Made by a program: the position numbers and the translations under genes. Source: Anarhynchus alexandrinus (Eukaryota > Chordata > Aves > Charadriiformes > Charadriidae). Taken from it: a stretch of DNA of 64,000 nucleotides. Positions within the stretch are counted from its first letter, which is position 1, and each line of letters starts with the position of its first letter. The stretch is taken from positions 1,231,730 through 1,295,729 of the forward strand of contig VUYV01000146.1 in NCBI GenBank assembly GCA_008711295.1, given 5' to 3'. The notes beneath the pieces were generated by a model. That model did no database searches, was not told where the DNA came from, and worked only from the letters and a program-made list of their open reading frames with translations. Positions 1 through 11,359 of this stretch are shown here, piece by piece.

Positions 1-1400
1 CCCACAGGTGTGGCGTGTGTTGACCCGCAGGCTTGATGAAAGATGCACTTTTTATTTCTCTAACTATGGACAGTAAACTGTTTATGAACAAGGATTAAAA
101 AAAAAAAAAAGCTGAGTTTTTGTGGGCAGATTTGAAGACAGTTCTGTTCTTCAAGGCACCACTAATCTTGATAAAAAGTAAATGTCGATGATCAAGTGAG
201 TCATCCTAGAAGATGTATCAATACCCATACTTTACGTGTTAGTGCTTATTTGGACACAGAACGAAGTGCATGATAGTCAATTGGTTGACCACAGAAAGCT
301 GAAGGTCTGAGTCTGTCATGCAGCCTGGAACCTGTGTGTCCAGAGACTCAACATATTTCTAGCCTGACATTTATGCCACGAAGACATTCCCCCTTGGGGA
401 TGGGAGTAATAAAACTAGTAACAAAGTACTTGTAAGAGATCAATTACACTGTGTACAGTGGGTTTTGGACACTTGCCTGGGACTGCTAGTCAGGTTTCAG
501 AGAATGACATTAATGCAGCACCTGGAAAAATGGTGGTACAGTGTCATTATTTAATTTCCATCTCTGCAAAAAGCTCTGAAGTTAAGGCCTAGAAATTTCT
601 TAATAATGTCAGGGCTTAATTAGTGAGGAATGGCACACAGAGCCCTATTTGTCATTAGCTAGGAAAGCATTGTGTGCAAGACAAAGTATAAATTATGTCA
701 ATGGCATAGTTACATCAACTAGAATATGAAACTAGAGTTCCTAAACTACTGCTGAGATGCTGAGGTGGAGCCTGCCTTCTGCTTTACGTAGACGGGCAGC
801 ATGCTTTCTTTGTCATTTGATTAACAAAATGTCCCTAACCACATATAATTTTTTCTGTGGCTGCCTCCCTGACTGACTATACTTCTCCCTGTCAAGAGCA
901 GAATGCAGAAGGCCTTCATCTTCCCAAACTGTTCTCATGATGCTTCTGGTGACGACAAAGTAGCAGCAATAAAATATAACCGTAGACACAAAAGTGTGCT
1001 ACTATATGGAGAAAGAAATTGAAGAAGATCCAAAAAATAACAAGTAACTTTTATAATAGTATTCTATTAATAAACAAAACCAAAATATATTAAGAACTAT
1101 AAACACACAAAAATATTCATATTTCATATCAGATGTTAGATGTATTATTGTATTATTTTAATAGATAGTAGTTTACAAAGATTCACATTCTAGCTCATAT
1201 TTTAACATGGAACTATGTGCACATGTTGGAGTAACAGCTTTTCCAGTATCTATGGAAACTATTTTATTTGAAGTCCATGTACATCCCTTTCATGTGAACA
1301 AGATTCTTTCTCTTAAATGAAAGAACAATTCCAATGCTACATGGAACTGACCAGCAGCCAGCTCTCAGGCTATTTTCTGTGAGCCTTTCTGTGTATTCTT
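1..1400. other. AT-rich non-coding sequence, nothing recognised
   Basis: No convincing coding region, RNA gene or repeat was recognised. A short A-run lies near 97-110. The stretch around 9-26 faintly resembles the start of an avian LTR but is too short to call. Intergenic or intronic DNA is the default reading. Confidence 0.5.
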
Positions 1401-4152
1401 GTCAGCAGGGTGGCTGACCTGGTAAGGAGGGCTTTAAACTAACAATGATGGGGAGGGAGAAAGTAACCAGGAGCCCTGTGAGGGAGTGATGGACAGGTCT
1501 GATGAGCAAAGGGGCTGGAGTGATGTGACAGAATGAGATCACAAAGTTAAGAAAACAGGGCTGAAGGAGGGCCACCTCCAGCACTCGTGTTTAAGCAAGG
1601 AAGTGCCCAAAACCCTTTCTGGGAAATCAGCATGCTGGAGCACCTGTACACTCATGCACATAGGATAGCACAAACATAACGAATTATAGATCTGTGTGCA
1701 GTTGCAGGACTATAATCTTGTTGGGATCATGGAGATGTGGTGGGATGGCTTCCATGACTGGAGTGTTGCAGTGGAGGGATACAAGCTGTTTAGGTCATGA
1801 AGACGAGGAGGCGGAGTTTCCCTTTACGTGAGAGAGCGGCTGGAGTGTATGGAGCTCTTCCTGGTGATGGATGATGAACCAGCTGAGAGTTTATGAGGAA
1901 GGATTAAAAAGCAAACTGGTACTGGTGGCATTGTAGTGGGTGTCTGCTATGGGCAGACATACTAACAGGAAAGGAGGGGCTCATCGGGCATGTGAAGGTT
2001 GAAGGCAGCCTTGGATGCAGCGATCATGAGATGTTGGAGTTCAGACCCTGAGAGGAGGAAGCAGGGCAAAAAGCAAGATCACCACGCTGGTTTTCAGGAG
2101 AGCAGGCTTTTCAGGGATCTGCTTGGTACAGTCTTGTGGCTTGGAGGGAAGAGAGGCCCAAGAAAGCTAGTTAATATTCAAGGGTCACCTCCTCCAAGCT
2201 CAAGAGTTGTCCATCCTAATGAGCAGGAAGTCAAGCACAAATGCCAGCAGGCCTGCATGGATGAACAAGAAGGTCCTGGCAAAACTCAAAAAAAAAAAAA
2301 AAAAAGGAAATACACAGAGGGTGGAAGCAGGGACAGGTAACCCTGCAGAGGCACTATCCAAGCATGCAGAGATGTGGTTAGGAAAGTCAAAGACAAAAGT
2401 GAGACTGGATCTGGCCAGGGATGTCAAAGGCAACAAGAAGGGCTTCTGTGAGTACATAGATGACCAAAGGCAGACTAGGGAAAATGTAGGCCCATTGATG
2501 AATGGGACGGGGACCTGATTACACAGGACATGGAAAAGGCTGAGGTATTCAATGCCTTCTTTGCCTCCATCTTTATTAGGAACACTGGCCTTCAGGAGTC
2601 CCAGGCCCCAGAGACCGGGGGGAAAGACTGGAGCAAGGAAGACATACTCTTGGTGGAAGAAGATCAGGAGAGAGAATACTTAAACAAACTGGACATATAT
2701 AAGTCCATGGATCCTCATGAGATTCTCCCACAAGCACTGAGGGACCTGATTTTGTCATTGTGAGGCCACTATTAATAATCTTGGATTGATTTTGGCAATT
2801 GGGAGAGGTGCCTGAGCACTGGAAAAAAAGCAAGTGTCACTCATATCTTCAAGAAGGGCAAGCAAGACGACCCAGGGAACTGCAAGCCAGTCAGTCTCAC
2901 CTTGAGCCCTGGGAAGGTGATGGAGCAGCTAATCCTGGAAACCATTTCCAGGCCCACGAAAGATAAGAAAGTTGTCAGGAGTAGTCAGCAAGGCTTCACC
3001 AAGGACCAATCTGATAACCTGCTACAATGAAATGTCTGGCCTGGTAGATGAGGGGAAAGCAGTGGATATTTCCTACTTGGATTCAGTAAGGTTTTCAACA
3101 TTGTCTCCCATAAAATCCTCATAGAGAAGCTGTTGAAGTATGGGTTGGATGAGCAGACAGTGCGGTGGACTGAAAACTGAATGGATGGGCCCAGAGGGTA
3201 GTGATCAGTGGCTTGAAGTCCAGCTGGAGGCCAGTAAATAGCAGTGTACCCCAGAGGTACATACTGCGTCCAATCCTGTTTAACATCTTAATTAATGACC
3301 TGAATGATGGGGCAGAATGTACCCTCAGCCAGTTTACTGATGACACAGAACTGGCATGAGACGCTGATACACCAGAGGGTTGTGCTGCCATGTGGGGGGA
3401 ACTTGACAGGCCGAAGAAATGGACTGACACAAACCTTGTGAAATTCAACAAGAAATGCAAAGTCCTGCATCTGGCCAGGAACCACCCCATGCACCAGTAT
3501 ATGCTGGGGGCCACCCAGCTGGAAAGCAGCTTTGCAGGAAAGGACCTAGGGGTCCTGGTGGACACCAAGTTGGATGTGAGCCAGTGATGTACCCTTGTGG
3601 CAAAGAAGGCTAATGGTATCCTGAGCTGCCTTAGGCCAAGTAGTGCCAGCAAGTCGAGGGAGGCAATCATTCCCCTCTGCTCAGCACTGATGAGGCCACA
3701 CCTGGAGTACTGTGTCCAGTTCTGGGCTTCATACTGGAGAGAGTCCAGCAAAGGGACACCAAGGTGATTAAGGGACTGGAGGAATGGCTGAGAGAGCTGG
3801 GACTGTTCAGCCTGGAGAAGAGAAGGCTTGGAGGGAATCTTATCAATGTGTATAAATACCTGAAGGGAGAGTGCAAAGAGGTTGGAGCCAGCCTCCCAGG
3901 AACCAAGCTCAGTTGTGTTCAGTGACAGGACCACAAGAGGTTCCCTCTGAACATCAGGAAACACTTTTTTACTGTGAGGGTGACCGAGCACTGCCACAGG
4001 TTGCCCAGGGAAGTTGTGGAGTCTTCCTCCTTGGAAAAGCCATGTGGACATGGTCCTGGGCAGCTAGCTCTAGGGGGTCTTGCTTGAGCAGGGGTGTTGG
4101 ACCAGATGATCTCCAGAGGTCTCTTCCAACCTCCACCATTCTGTGATTCTGC
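1401..4152 (+). mobile_element. CR1 LINE retrotransposon, degenerate, internally deleted
   Basis: A plus-strand CR1 non-LTR retrotransposon. It begins in sequence typical of the CR1 ORF1/ORF2 junction, runs through part of the endonuclease region (about 1720-1960), then jumps at about 1965-1985 to the end of the endonuclease region, so roughly a quarter kilobase of the domain is missing. The reverse-transcriptase part follows (about 2500-3900) and the element ends in the 3' tail around 4100-4152, with the TTGGACCAGATGATCTCC-type motif and an ATTCTGTGATTCT terminus. The coding frame is broken by many stops and frameshifts; the catalytic FADD box reads FTDD near 3335. An A18 run sits at about 2289-2306. 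It is a dead copy, one of the older recognisable CR1s here. The 5' limit is approximate. Confidence 0.9.
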
Positions 4153-6119
4153 GTGACCCCTGTGAACTTCCTGGTCAACACTAGAGACAGATTTCTTCTG
4201 ATCTGTTGGACTTTATAGTCTCTGAAAACAAAATCCTACCTGTTTTATTTTCCATGGTTAGTAATGGTCAGCACCATTATTTCTTTTTCTTCTTCTGAAC
4301 TTTTATTCTATGATAAATGATCAACAGTTCTTCATCATCTTCCATTCACACTTCCTTAATCCCAGTGCCATCTGGACCAAAGCATTCACCCAGTTCCTCT
4401 CTCATCCTGCACAGAACACTTCTGGCCTATGCATTAAAGGTATATGCTTTACTGCATACCATACCTGTTTCATTTGTTAAATCTAATCTGAGTAAATTGA
4501 TTCCAGCATATCTTTAACCCCTGCATGACACTTTCGTCAAAACTAAAGACTGCCAGCTGCAAGCAACTATTCTCATCTGTCAGAGTGAATCAAACAAAGC
4601 ATAGCACTTTAATGGGCCTGACCACTATTTAGTGACTACAGAAAACAGTAAATAACAAAACACCTTTCTTAATTTTGAAGGCAAGACATTTAATTCATCT
4701 TTGAGTCATATCTCAGTTTCGTGGTTTTCAAAACATTAAATAAAACAAAACAAAAACATACCAAGCCTTAGAAGCTACTTTACTCATTTCATAATGATAA
4801 CTCAGAGGAGAAAGTGTAAACAGGTAAAGTATAATTGATACATCATAGCTCTGACAGCCTAGGACATATGCAAAGCAGAGAGGAGTTCAAGGAGGCAACC
4901 AAACAATTAAAGGAGAATATGCCAAGATAATCTGATTGAAAGGCCTATGTGTGTATATATTTCTATGTTCAACCTACATTCTGCCTTCTTTATGTGAAGG
5001 TACTGAATTGAATTGAGTTTTGAATGGAATGGAGTTGGAATTGAATTATTGAAAGAGGAGGAATATTTCCATCTCTTCGAGTGGTGTAATAGGATGGGAA
5101 GGGAATGTCTAATTTTTATCCACTCTGTAGCTGGCAGAAGAATGTGAACTTAATGATTACAATGAAAACAGAAAAAAATATTCTCTTTACTCAGCACCAT
5201 AAGTGACATTTCCAGTCCAACTGGTAGATAATACTAAGGCACTTGCTATAAGCAGTCTTTAAATAAATTGCTAGCTCTTGGTTTTCTAATAAGTCTTTAA
5301 GCATTAGCTTGAAACATTCCTATAGTGATAAGAAGGATTATATTAGCAGTGTTTTGCTTTTGCAGCATTTTTATATGGCAATAACTCCACTAACTCAACT
5401 GCCATATTTAGAGAGGGTAGTTTCAGAGCTGTATTTCTTAGAGAAAAAGAGATACTAAATACAATCCCAAATTCCTTCAGAAATATTTAATTTATGACAG
5501 TAAATGTGGTGCACATTTGCCTTTTTCTCTCTAATGAGAGAAGATTTATGATTGGAAGTAACCTCATCTACCAATACTGCCGTAGCATCCTGCACAGCTG
5601 CGCACAGCCTTAAGTGAGACTTTCAAAAGGGTGTAAGTGGGCTGGCTATCTGCTCCCCCATACAGTCCCTCGACTGTTCTGCAGCAATCACCACTCACCA
5701 TGCTCAACTTCATAGTGGAGGTGGCAAATCGTTCCCCTAAGAGCCAGTGTGAGTGACATCTTTCCATGAAATTGCACTAATAAGGGGAGAACAGAAATAG
5801 AAATATTTAAGGAACAGGAGTGTTCTAAAGGGATTTAAATTATGCCAATAAAACTGAGGTACGACATTAACACTATTACTGTAATTTATTTTCACTTCTA
5901 TTGTACTGTACTTTTAATACTCTGTTCAGTGTGCCATGATTGTTTAAAGCAGAAAAAGATCTGTATGATCATTACAAGCTTTGTCTGCCAAGCCAGTGAG
6001 GCAACTTTTACATAATATGACACTGCACAATAACTACACCCTAAGCAAAAACATGCTCCCTGATAAGCATGTGTGAATGTGTGTGTATGTCAACAGAACA
6101 GACTGCCATATTTGCAAAC
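4153..6119. other. non-coding sequence, nothing recognised
   Basis: AT-rich, no long open frames and no recognisable repeats apart from a low-complexity stretch of GAATTG/GAATGG-type units near 5005-5055. Confidence 0.5.
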
Positions 6120-6330
6120 TTGGATATTTAAGCTTAAATTTAGGCCCCTGAGAAATAAGCCACATTTTTAAAAGTGCTCACCTCCTATTACTTGACAAAT
6201 ATGAAAGTTTTAAGTGATGTAGGTAACTGAATTTGGCGTTCAGGTTCAGAGTTTTGAAAATATTCAGGCATGTAAATATGCAGATAGGTGGCTCGTGAAT
6301 TTTTCCAGTGGACTGTCCAAATCTAAAGGT
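6120..6330. repeat. ancient interspersed repeat relic, possibly a DNA transposon
   Basis: The stretch around 6255-6305 (a TATTCAGGCATGTAAATATG core followed by CAGATAGGTGGCTCGTG) resembles an old amniote repeat whose copies carry phrases like TATTTAGGCGCCTAAA and CAGATAGGCGCCTAG. I know this pattern from turtle, crocodile and bird DNA but cannot assign a family. Boundaries are approximate and divergence is high. Confidence 0.4.
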
Positions 6331-7370
6331 TTGTAAAAAATCTAACTGTGGGTTATATTCACATGCCAGACGTGCACTTAAGACCTGTGCTTAATCAATG
6401 GATGGAGCAAGGATGGGAGCAATGCTCCAGTCCTCTGGAGCAGGATGATCCCACATCCCCGGTGGATTATGAAATCCTAAATACCAGTGTAGCAATTGTG
6501 TTCTTATGAGGTGCAATATCACTCCACATTTTCATCTGAGATACAGGGTTTCCTCTTCCCTTTCCAAACTACAGCTCTCTGATCTTATGTGTGCCATATC
6601 GTAAGACACAATGAAGGGGCACATTGCCTTTGCCCCTTCAAAAAAGAGAAACAAAGACAGAAAATATGCCTTCTCACCCTTTCTGAAGGCTTTCAATGAT
6701 CAATTCAGAGTCAAAGTTGAAAGCCACAAAGATCTAGCCAATAGGAAAAACTGGCATGGGGACTTTAATGGAATTTAAATAAGTTAATATATTTAGATTT
6801 AGATTTATACACTTTCACTTGGCACCTAACTTGAATCTACTCAAGTTAGAAGATTTTAGCCAAATTGTATTTTCAGTTGGCAAGTATTGGCCATTTTTAG
6901 AAACAGGTGTACCAGCTGAGATAATTGGGATGAGCTGGCATAGAAGTTTACATTAGTGATTTGCAACTTTCTTCCTGTTTTCTTTGGAACACTGAACAGG
7001 AAAACAGGAGAAGATTTGGCCTTTTTTCCTATGATTTAGATGTGAAATTTCTAGGGCATGGAAAAGCCAGAGAAAGGTCTTGAAATTTCAAAATAAAGCG
7101 AATGTCATGTTGTAATATATTTTACAAATGATAATGTAAACCGCACATAAACATAAGGAGGATGTTCCTTGGCTGTGAACTTAGGGAACATTTAGAGTCA
7201 AAGTGGGGGGACTAGAATAGGAATTTCTTTGTCTTCTCACAAATAAACAAATTGTTTATTGTATTGAAAATGGACAGTTTAACATATGCAGCCTTTTTTT
7301 TGTGGGTAAAGAGTCAAAAATGGGAATGTCCAGCTGTCTCTAGTTAATATTTTCCTCTGATCTCTTTCAG

Positions 7371-7507
7371 ACATCCCATGCTTTCTTAGGCAATCTTCTG
7401 CAAACGTGGACCTGGACCTTCTGCTTTTGTTGCCCAGCCTCCCACGTGCTGTTGAGATTCCAGCTGATCCCCCCCCACGCGATGCTAAACCTGTTGGTCA
7501 ATGGTTG
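7371..7507 (+). CDS. weak candidate internal exon, unidentified
   Basis: A 137-nt segment preceded by a good splice acceptor (pyrimidine-rich TTTCCTCTGATCTCTTTCAG) and followed by GTGAGT. It is GC-richer than its surroundings and two of the three forward frames are open throughout. It contains a run of eight C residues (about 7470-7477), unusual inside an exon. No protein family is recognised. The ambiguity between two open frames and the absence of neighbouring exons make this a hypothesis only. Confidence 0.2.
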
Positions 7508-10371
7508 GTGAGTAACAGTGTCTCTTTCTCTTCCTGGAGACATTGGATGGCAAGCCTTAAATCCCTCCCATCTTAATCTGTGAAGCAGCAGGTTATACAG
7601 TCTATTCCCTGTTCTTACAAATCCCCAAAGCCTTTGCAATTCAATAGCCAAAAACTTAGAAACATACATAAATGCACCTTTTTAGTCAGGTGCTTACAAC
7701 ACTGTCCTTGTTTTCCAAGGGAAAGAGAACAGCTTACTAGACATTCAGTATGAATTAGCATTATAACTTTGTGAAGTCTTATTTTTGAATTCCTAATTGT
7801 TTATTTGCTCAAGTTACCCAAAGCTGATCTACATTTCTGAAACCTGATAATACTTTTGCTTCTGCACATTTCAGCTTTGGTGTTATAAATTTCTTTTATT
7901 TAGCCTTTGCTCCTAATTCTGAAAAATTAACCATTAAAATCTGAGAATGACACTGAGAGGAGGATGGATACTTACATAAGGATACCTAAATGGTATGAAA
8001 CTGTATTTCTGTACCTTTGCTGGATAAAACTGAAATGGAAGTAAGTCGAGGAAGTTAACTGAGTATAATATCAAGGTAATTCAGCTATATAGTTAAAAAT
8101 ATATTAGTGATCTAGCCAAGATCAATCTTACAGCCATATTGGTTCTCAAGAAAACTGAAACCAGTTGGATAATATGATTACTGAAAATCATTCTGTGGAG
8201 AGATTTTTTTTGGGGAAAAAACCCCACATAATACCCTTAAGATTTAGACAATTTGTATTAGCAAAACTGAAGAACTTGCTCAGCTAAACCAATTATTTTT
8301 TTTCCTCATAGATTTGTATGATTGTTCACTAAAGTTCTACTCTTCCTACAAGTGTAGCAATAATGCCAGCATTTTCATATGTTTCAAGAGACATCTCTCA
8401 TTCTTTAGCTAACCCTAAATTACTCACATTGATTGGCTGGATAGGTCATATTGTTCATATGTGCTGATTAAGAGCTACTGTCAAATACTGTGCCATGGCT
8501 GAATTTCACCTTTTTTCACTGCAGACACTAAAACTTGTAATTTAGTTTTTTTGAGAGCTGCCCTACTTTCAAGTTGGTTTGAAAGTGTCCACTGCTACTA
8601 TTTTGCATCTGTTGTAAAAATTATTGGAGGGAATCTGTTGGACAGATGAATGTAGCTAGAATAGTCATACCCTCTTTCTAATAGCTAGTAAAAACAGTAA
8701 GCAAAATATTCTGTTATCCCTGATATAACTTCAAAGATGAGAGTCCCTTCTTTCTTTTTCACACCAAATGGGCTTTTAAGGTGATATATTTTTCATCCTA
8801 AAATCCAATTCTATAATTCATCCTAAAAGTTTCCAGGACAGCTGTCCTGATTTGGTAACCTTTAACTACTATCTAATTTTAGACTTTCTCAAATCAGCAG
8901 TTATTACCCAAAATGAATATTAAGGTGACTTGTGTGAGACTGGCCTTTACCCAGTTACTGGCAGATATAGCCAAATCAGAACACCCATTACCCATTACCA
9001 ATTCACAAAGAAGAATGAAAGGACCTGGTGATAGGGTAGTCACGTGATTCTCAGTGACAGTATCTAAAAAATGGCGTTGAGATGCCATAGTTGTGTGAGT
9101 AAAGATCATTCATGTTAATATAGTTTTACACTAATTTGTTGTTGGTACATGTCATATATCTTCTCCAAACAAATTCAGTAGGTAACAGAAATATTTAAAT
9201 GTAAAATGTAAGTGTTTTAACAGAAGAAAGGCCTGTTATTTTTAGCTCCATATTCAGCTGGTACCAGATTGCTCAGTCTGCATCAGTTCCACTGTTCCAC
9301 AAATGGAATACCCAATTTATTGATTTTACCGTTTTAAAAGAAAATCTGCTTCAGTTCTCTGTGGAAAGGTACAAGTGATGGCAAATGTCAAGAATTTCAG
9401 AAACTTGGTTTGGATGATGTTACAACATTTGTCTCATGGGGAGCCTAGTTCAGAGACTGGGTTAAAAGTTAACCTGAGGCAAGTCTCATTTATGGTGGAA
9501 TAGTATTCCCAATATACTTATAGCACCATAAATACTTTGAAAGAGGGATGAATTTCCACTAGTGAAAAAATAAAAGCTTTGCCTACACAGAGGAGGACAG
9601 ATGTCAATCTCCCCTTTACAAGAGGGTGCCACTAAAGGGAAATACTCACAACTTGTGCGTATCAGTGCCCACCCACAGAAGCAGTAGTTGAAATCACAGA
9701 TAAGCAGAATACTTTTAGGGTGTGCAAGCTCAAAACCAGCTCCCCTTGCCTTCCACTGCCCTTGTGTAGCCTTCAGTTGGCTGCCAAGGTAGGGAAAGGG
9801 CATGGAGGTGGCTTTGCACTGCTCCTCCGGGGGCTGTCTGCTTAGGCAAGTTCTGTTTACTCCTTTGCCTGTTACGCTGTAGGGGCACAAAGGTGACTGA
9901 GCTACTTCTGCTTTCTGCATTTGCTCTTCAGTCTAAAAATGTCAGAATGATTAAATTGGCAGCACCAGCTTTTGCAGTTTGATCCAAAAATCTCACAGTA
10001 CTTGATGCCATATTTGAAAGTGTCCATTCTTCTAGGCAAGTGATTAAACAAGACTCTCTTTTTATTAAAAGGAGGAGAAAGGCAGAAATACAGCTCTAGC
10101 TTTCATGGCTTGGTGTTGTGTCCTGAAGGAATTCTGGAGGCTGTGAAACTAAAGGCAAACAGTTCCAAGCTCTTATTTTGCTTTTCAGTTTGCCTTAATC
10201 CCATAATATGTCTGAAGAGCTTGACTCATGAGTTTTAAACATTTAAAATAAGCAATTTGGATAAGCATTTGCACTGAATGTGAAGAATGGATAGCAAAAA
10301 GGTAAATCAAAAGACAGCCAAGTTGTAATACTTATCAAGAGGCTCTGATAGAAAAGACTTCAGTGACTTAC

Positions 10372-10513
10372 TCTTTCCACTGCAGCATCCACAGGAGGAT
10401 GCCCTGCAACATGTCTTGAACACAAAGGCAGGATGAAGAGCAGGAAAAACATGCCTATTTCTCCCTCTGCTGAAAGATGGAGCTGGGGGAGTTCTAAGAC
10501 CTCTGGCTCTGCC
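10372..10513 (-). CDS. weak candidate internal exon, unidentified
   Basis: On the minus strand a 142-nt segment follows CCACTTTTTGACAG and ends at AAAGA before GTAAGT. One frame is open across it (47 codons, one leading base from a split codon), with many codons starting in G as in real coding sequence, and a short hydrophobic core (MFFLLFILPL). The same frame stays open beyond both boundaries, to about 10641 upstream, so the splice sites are not proven by frame closure. No family is recognised. Confidence 0.2.
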
Positions 10514-11322
10514 CTGTCAAAAAGTGGGCAGACAGAACAGAACACAGCTGATACAGAGTGGGAAGAAATCTGCACACCTTTCAGATGTTCACAGAAACAT
10601 TCTTGGAGGTCCAAGGAAGGATTGTCATGCCCATGATGCAAAGATGCTCACAAAAGCAAAGAAAAAAAGCAAAGGGTATGAAGTTGATATGCTTAAAGTG
10701 CTTTCAGATCTAGTGGTGAATTAAATTACCTCAGATTAAAGCAATTTCCTCTGAGTTAGTGTGTCTATGTAGTGGCTGAACACAAATTCAGTTATGTGCA
10801 CTGACATTGCAGCTCGAGTTGACGCCTTTTATATTTCCTGCATGTCCCACAGATGGTGTGTCCCTCCCAGGAGTGGTATGGATGCACCCAGGCTCTCTCT
10901 GCCTGTCCTAGACCCAGATCTGGAAGTGGGAAAGTACATTGGAGAAGTATTGACACTGATTGAATGTGAGCCAGTATTGGACCAAATGCAGTTTAACTGT
11001 ATTATCTTGGCAGACTGCCCAAGTGCCCTGAAGCACTAGGGCTATTAATAACTTAATGGCACCATTGCTAAAAGACGGTGTATGTCTCCGCATCAAAAAT
11101 AAAGCAATTTTGCTTTTGTCTGTCAGGAACTTACTGGGAAGATACTAACTTTGACCCAATTTCTATGTCTGAATTCATCCTTTACTGTCACACAGAGCCC
11201 TTCACAGAGCCCTATAGTCTTTCCTGGATCAAATGTGGTTCCTCTTTTCTCATCCCTGTTGCTTGAAAAGGAACTTCACAGCACTCGTGATTAGAAAATT
11301 AGATAAGTATTCCAACGTTTAC

Positions 11323-11353
11323 TCATTTATTCATTTATCTATTTATTTATTTG
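11323..11353. repeat. ATTT/CATTT microsatellite
   Basis: Short run of TCATTTAT, TTATTTAT-type units directly left of the ancient CR1 relic. Confidence 0.7.
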
Positions 11354-11359
11354 AAATAG

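Larger units (their letters stand above)
6331..11359. other. non-coding sequence, no recognised gene
   Basis: AT-rich sequence with no recognisable repeat. A 144-codon minus-strand open frame at 9486-9920 has no family resemblance and no splice context I trust. The weak exon candidates at 7371-7507 and 10372-10513 are listed separately. An ATTT/CATTT microsatellite closes the stretch at 11323-11353. Confidence 0.45.

Noticed and set aside
9..26. TGTGGCGTGTGTTGACCC near the left window edge resembling an LTR start
   Set aside because: Only about 18 bp match and the following sequence does not continue as an LTR.
3119..4051. 310-codon minus-strand ORF
   Set aside because: It lies antisense to the CR1 at 1401-4152 and is a shadow frame of that element.
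9486..9920. 144-codon minus-strand ORF
   Set aside because: No family resemblance or convincing splice context; frames this long are near chance expectation in 64 kb.
10794..11039. Plus-strand 81-codon ORF with an ATG after an acceptor-like TGTCCCACAG
   Set aside because: The frame set by the acceptor ATG differs from the longer ORF and stops soon; no recognisable product.
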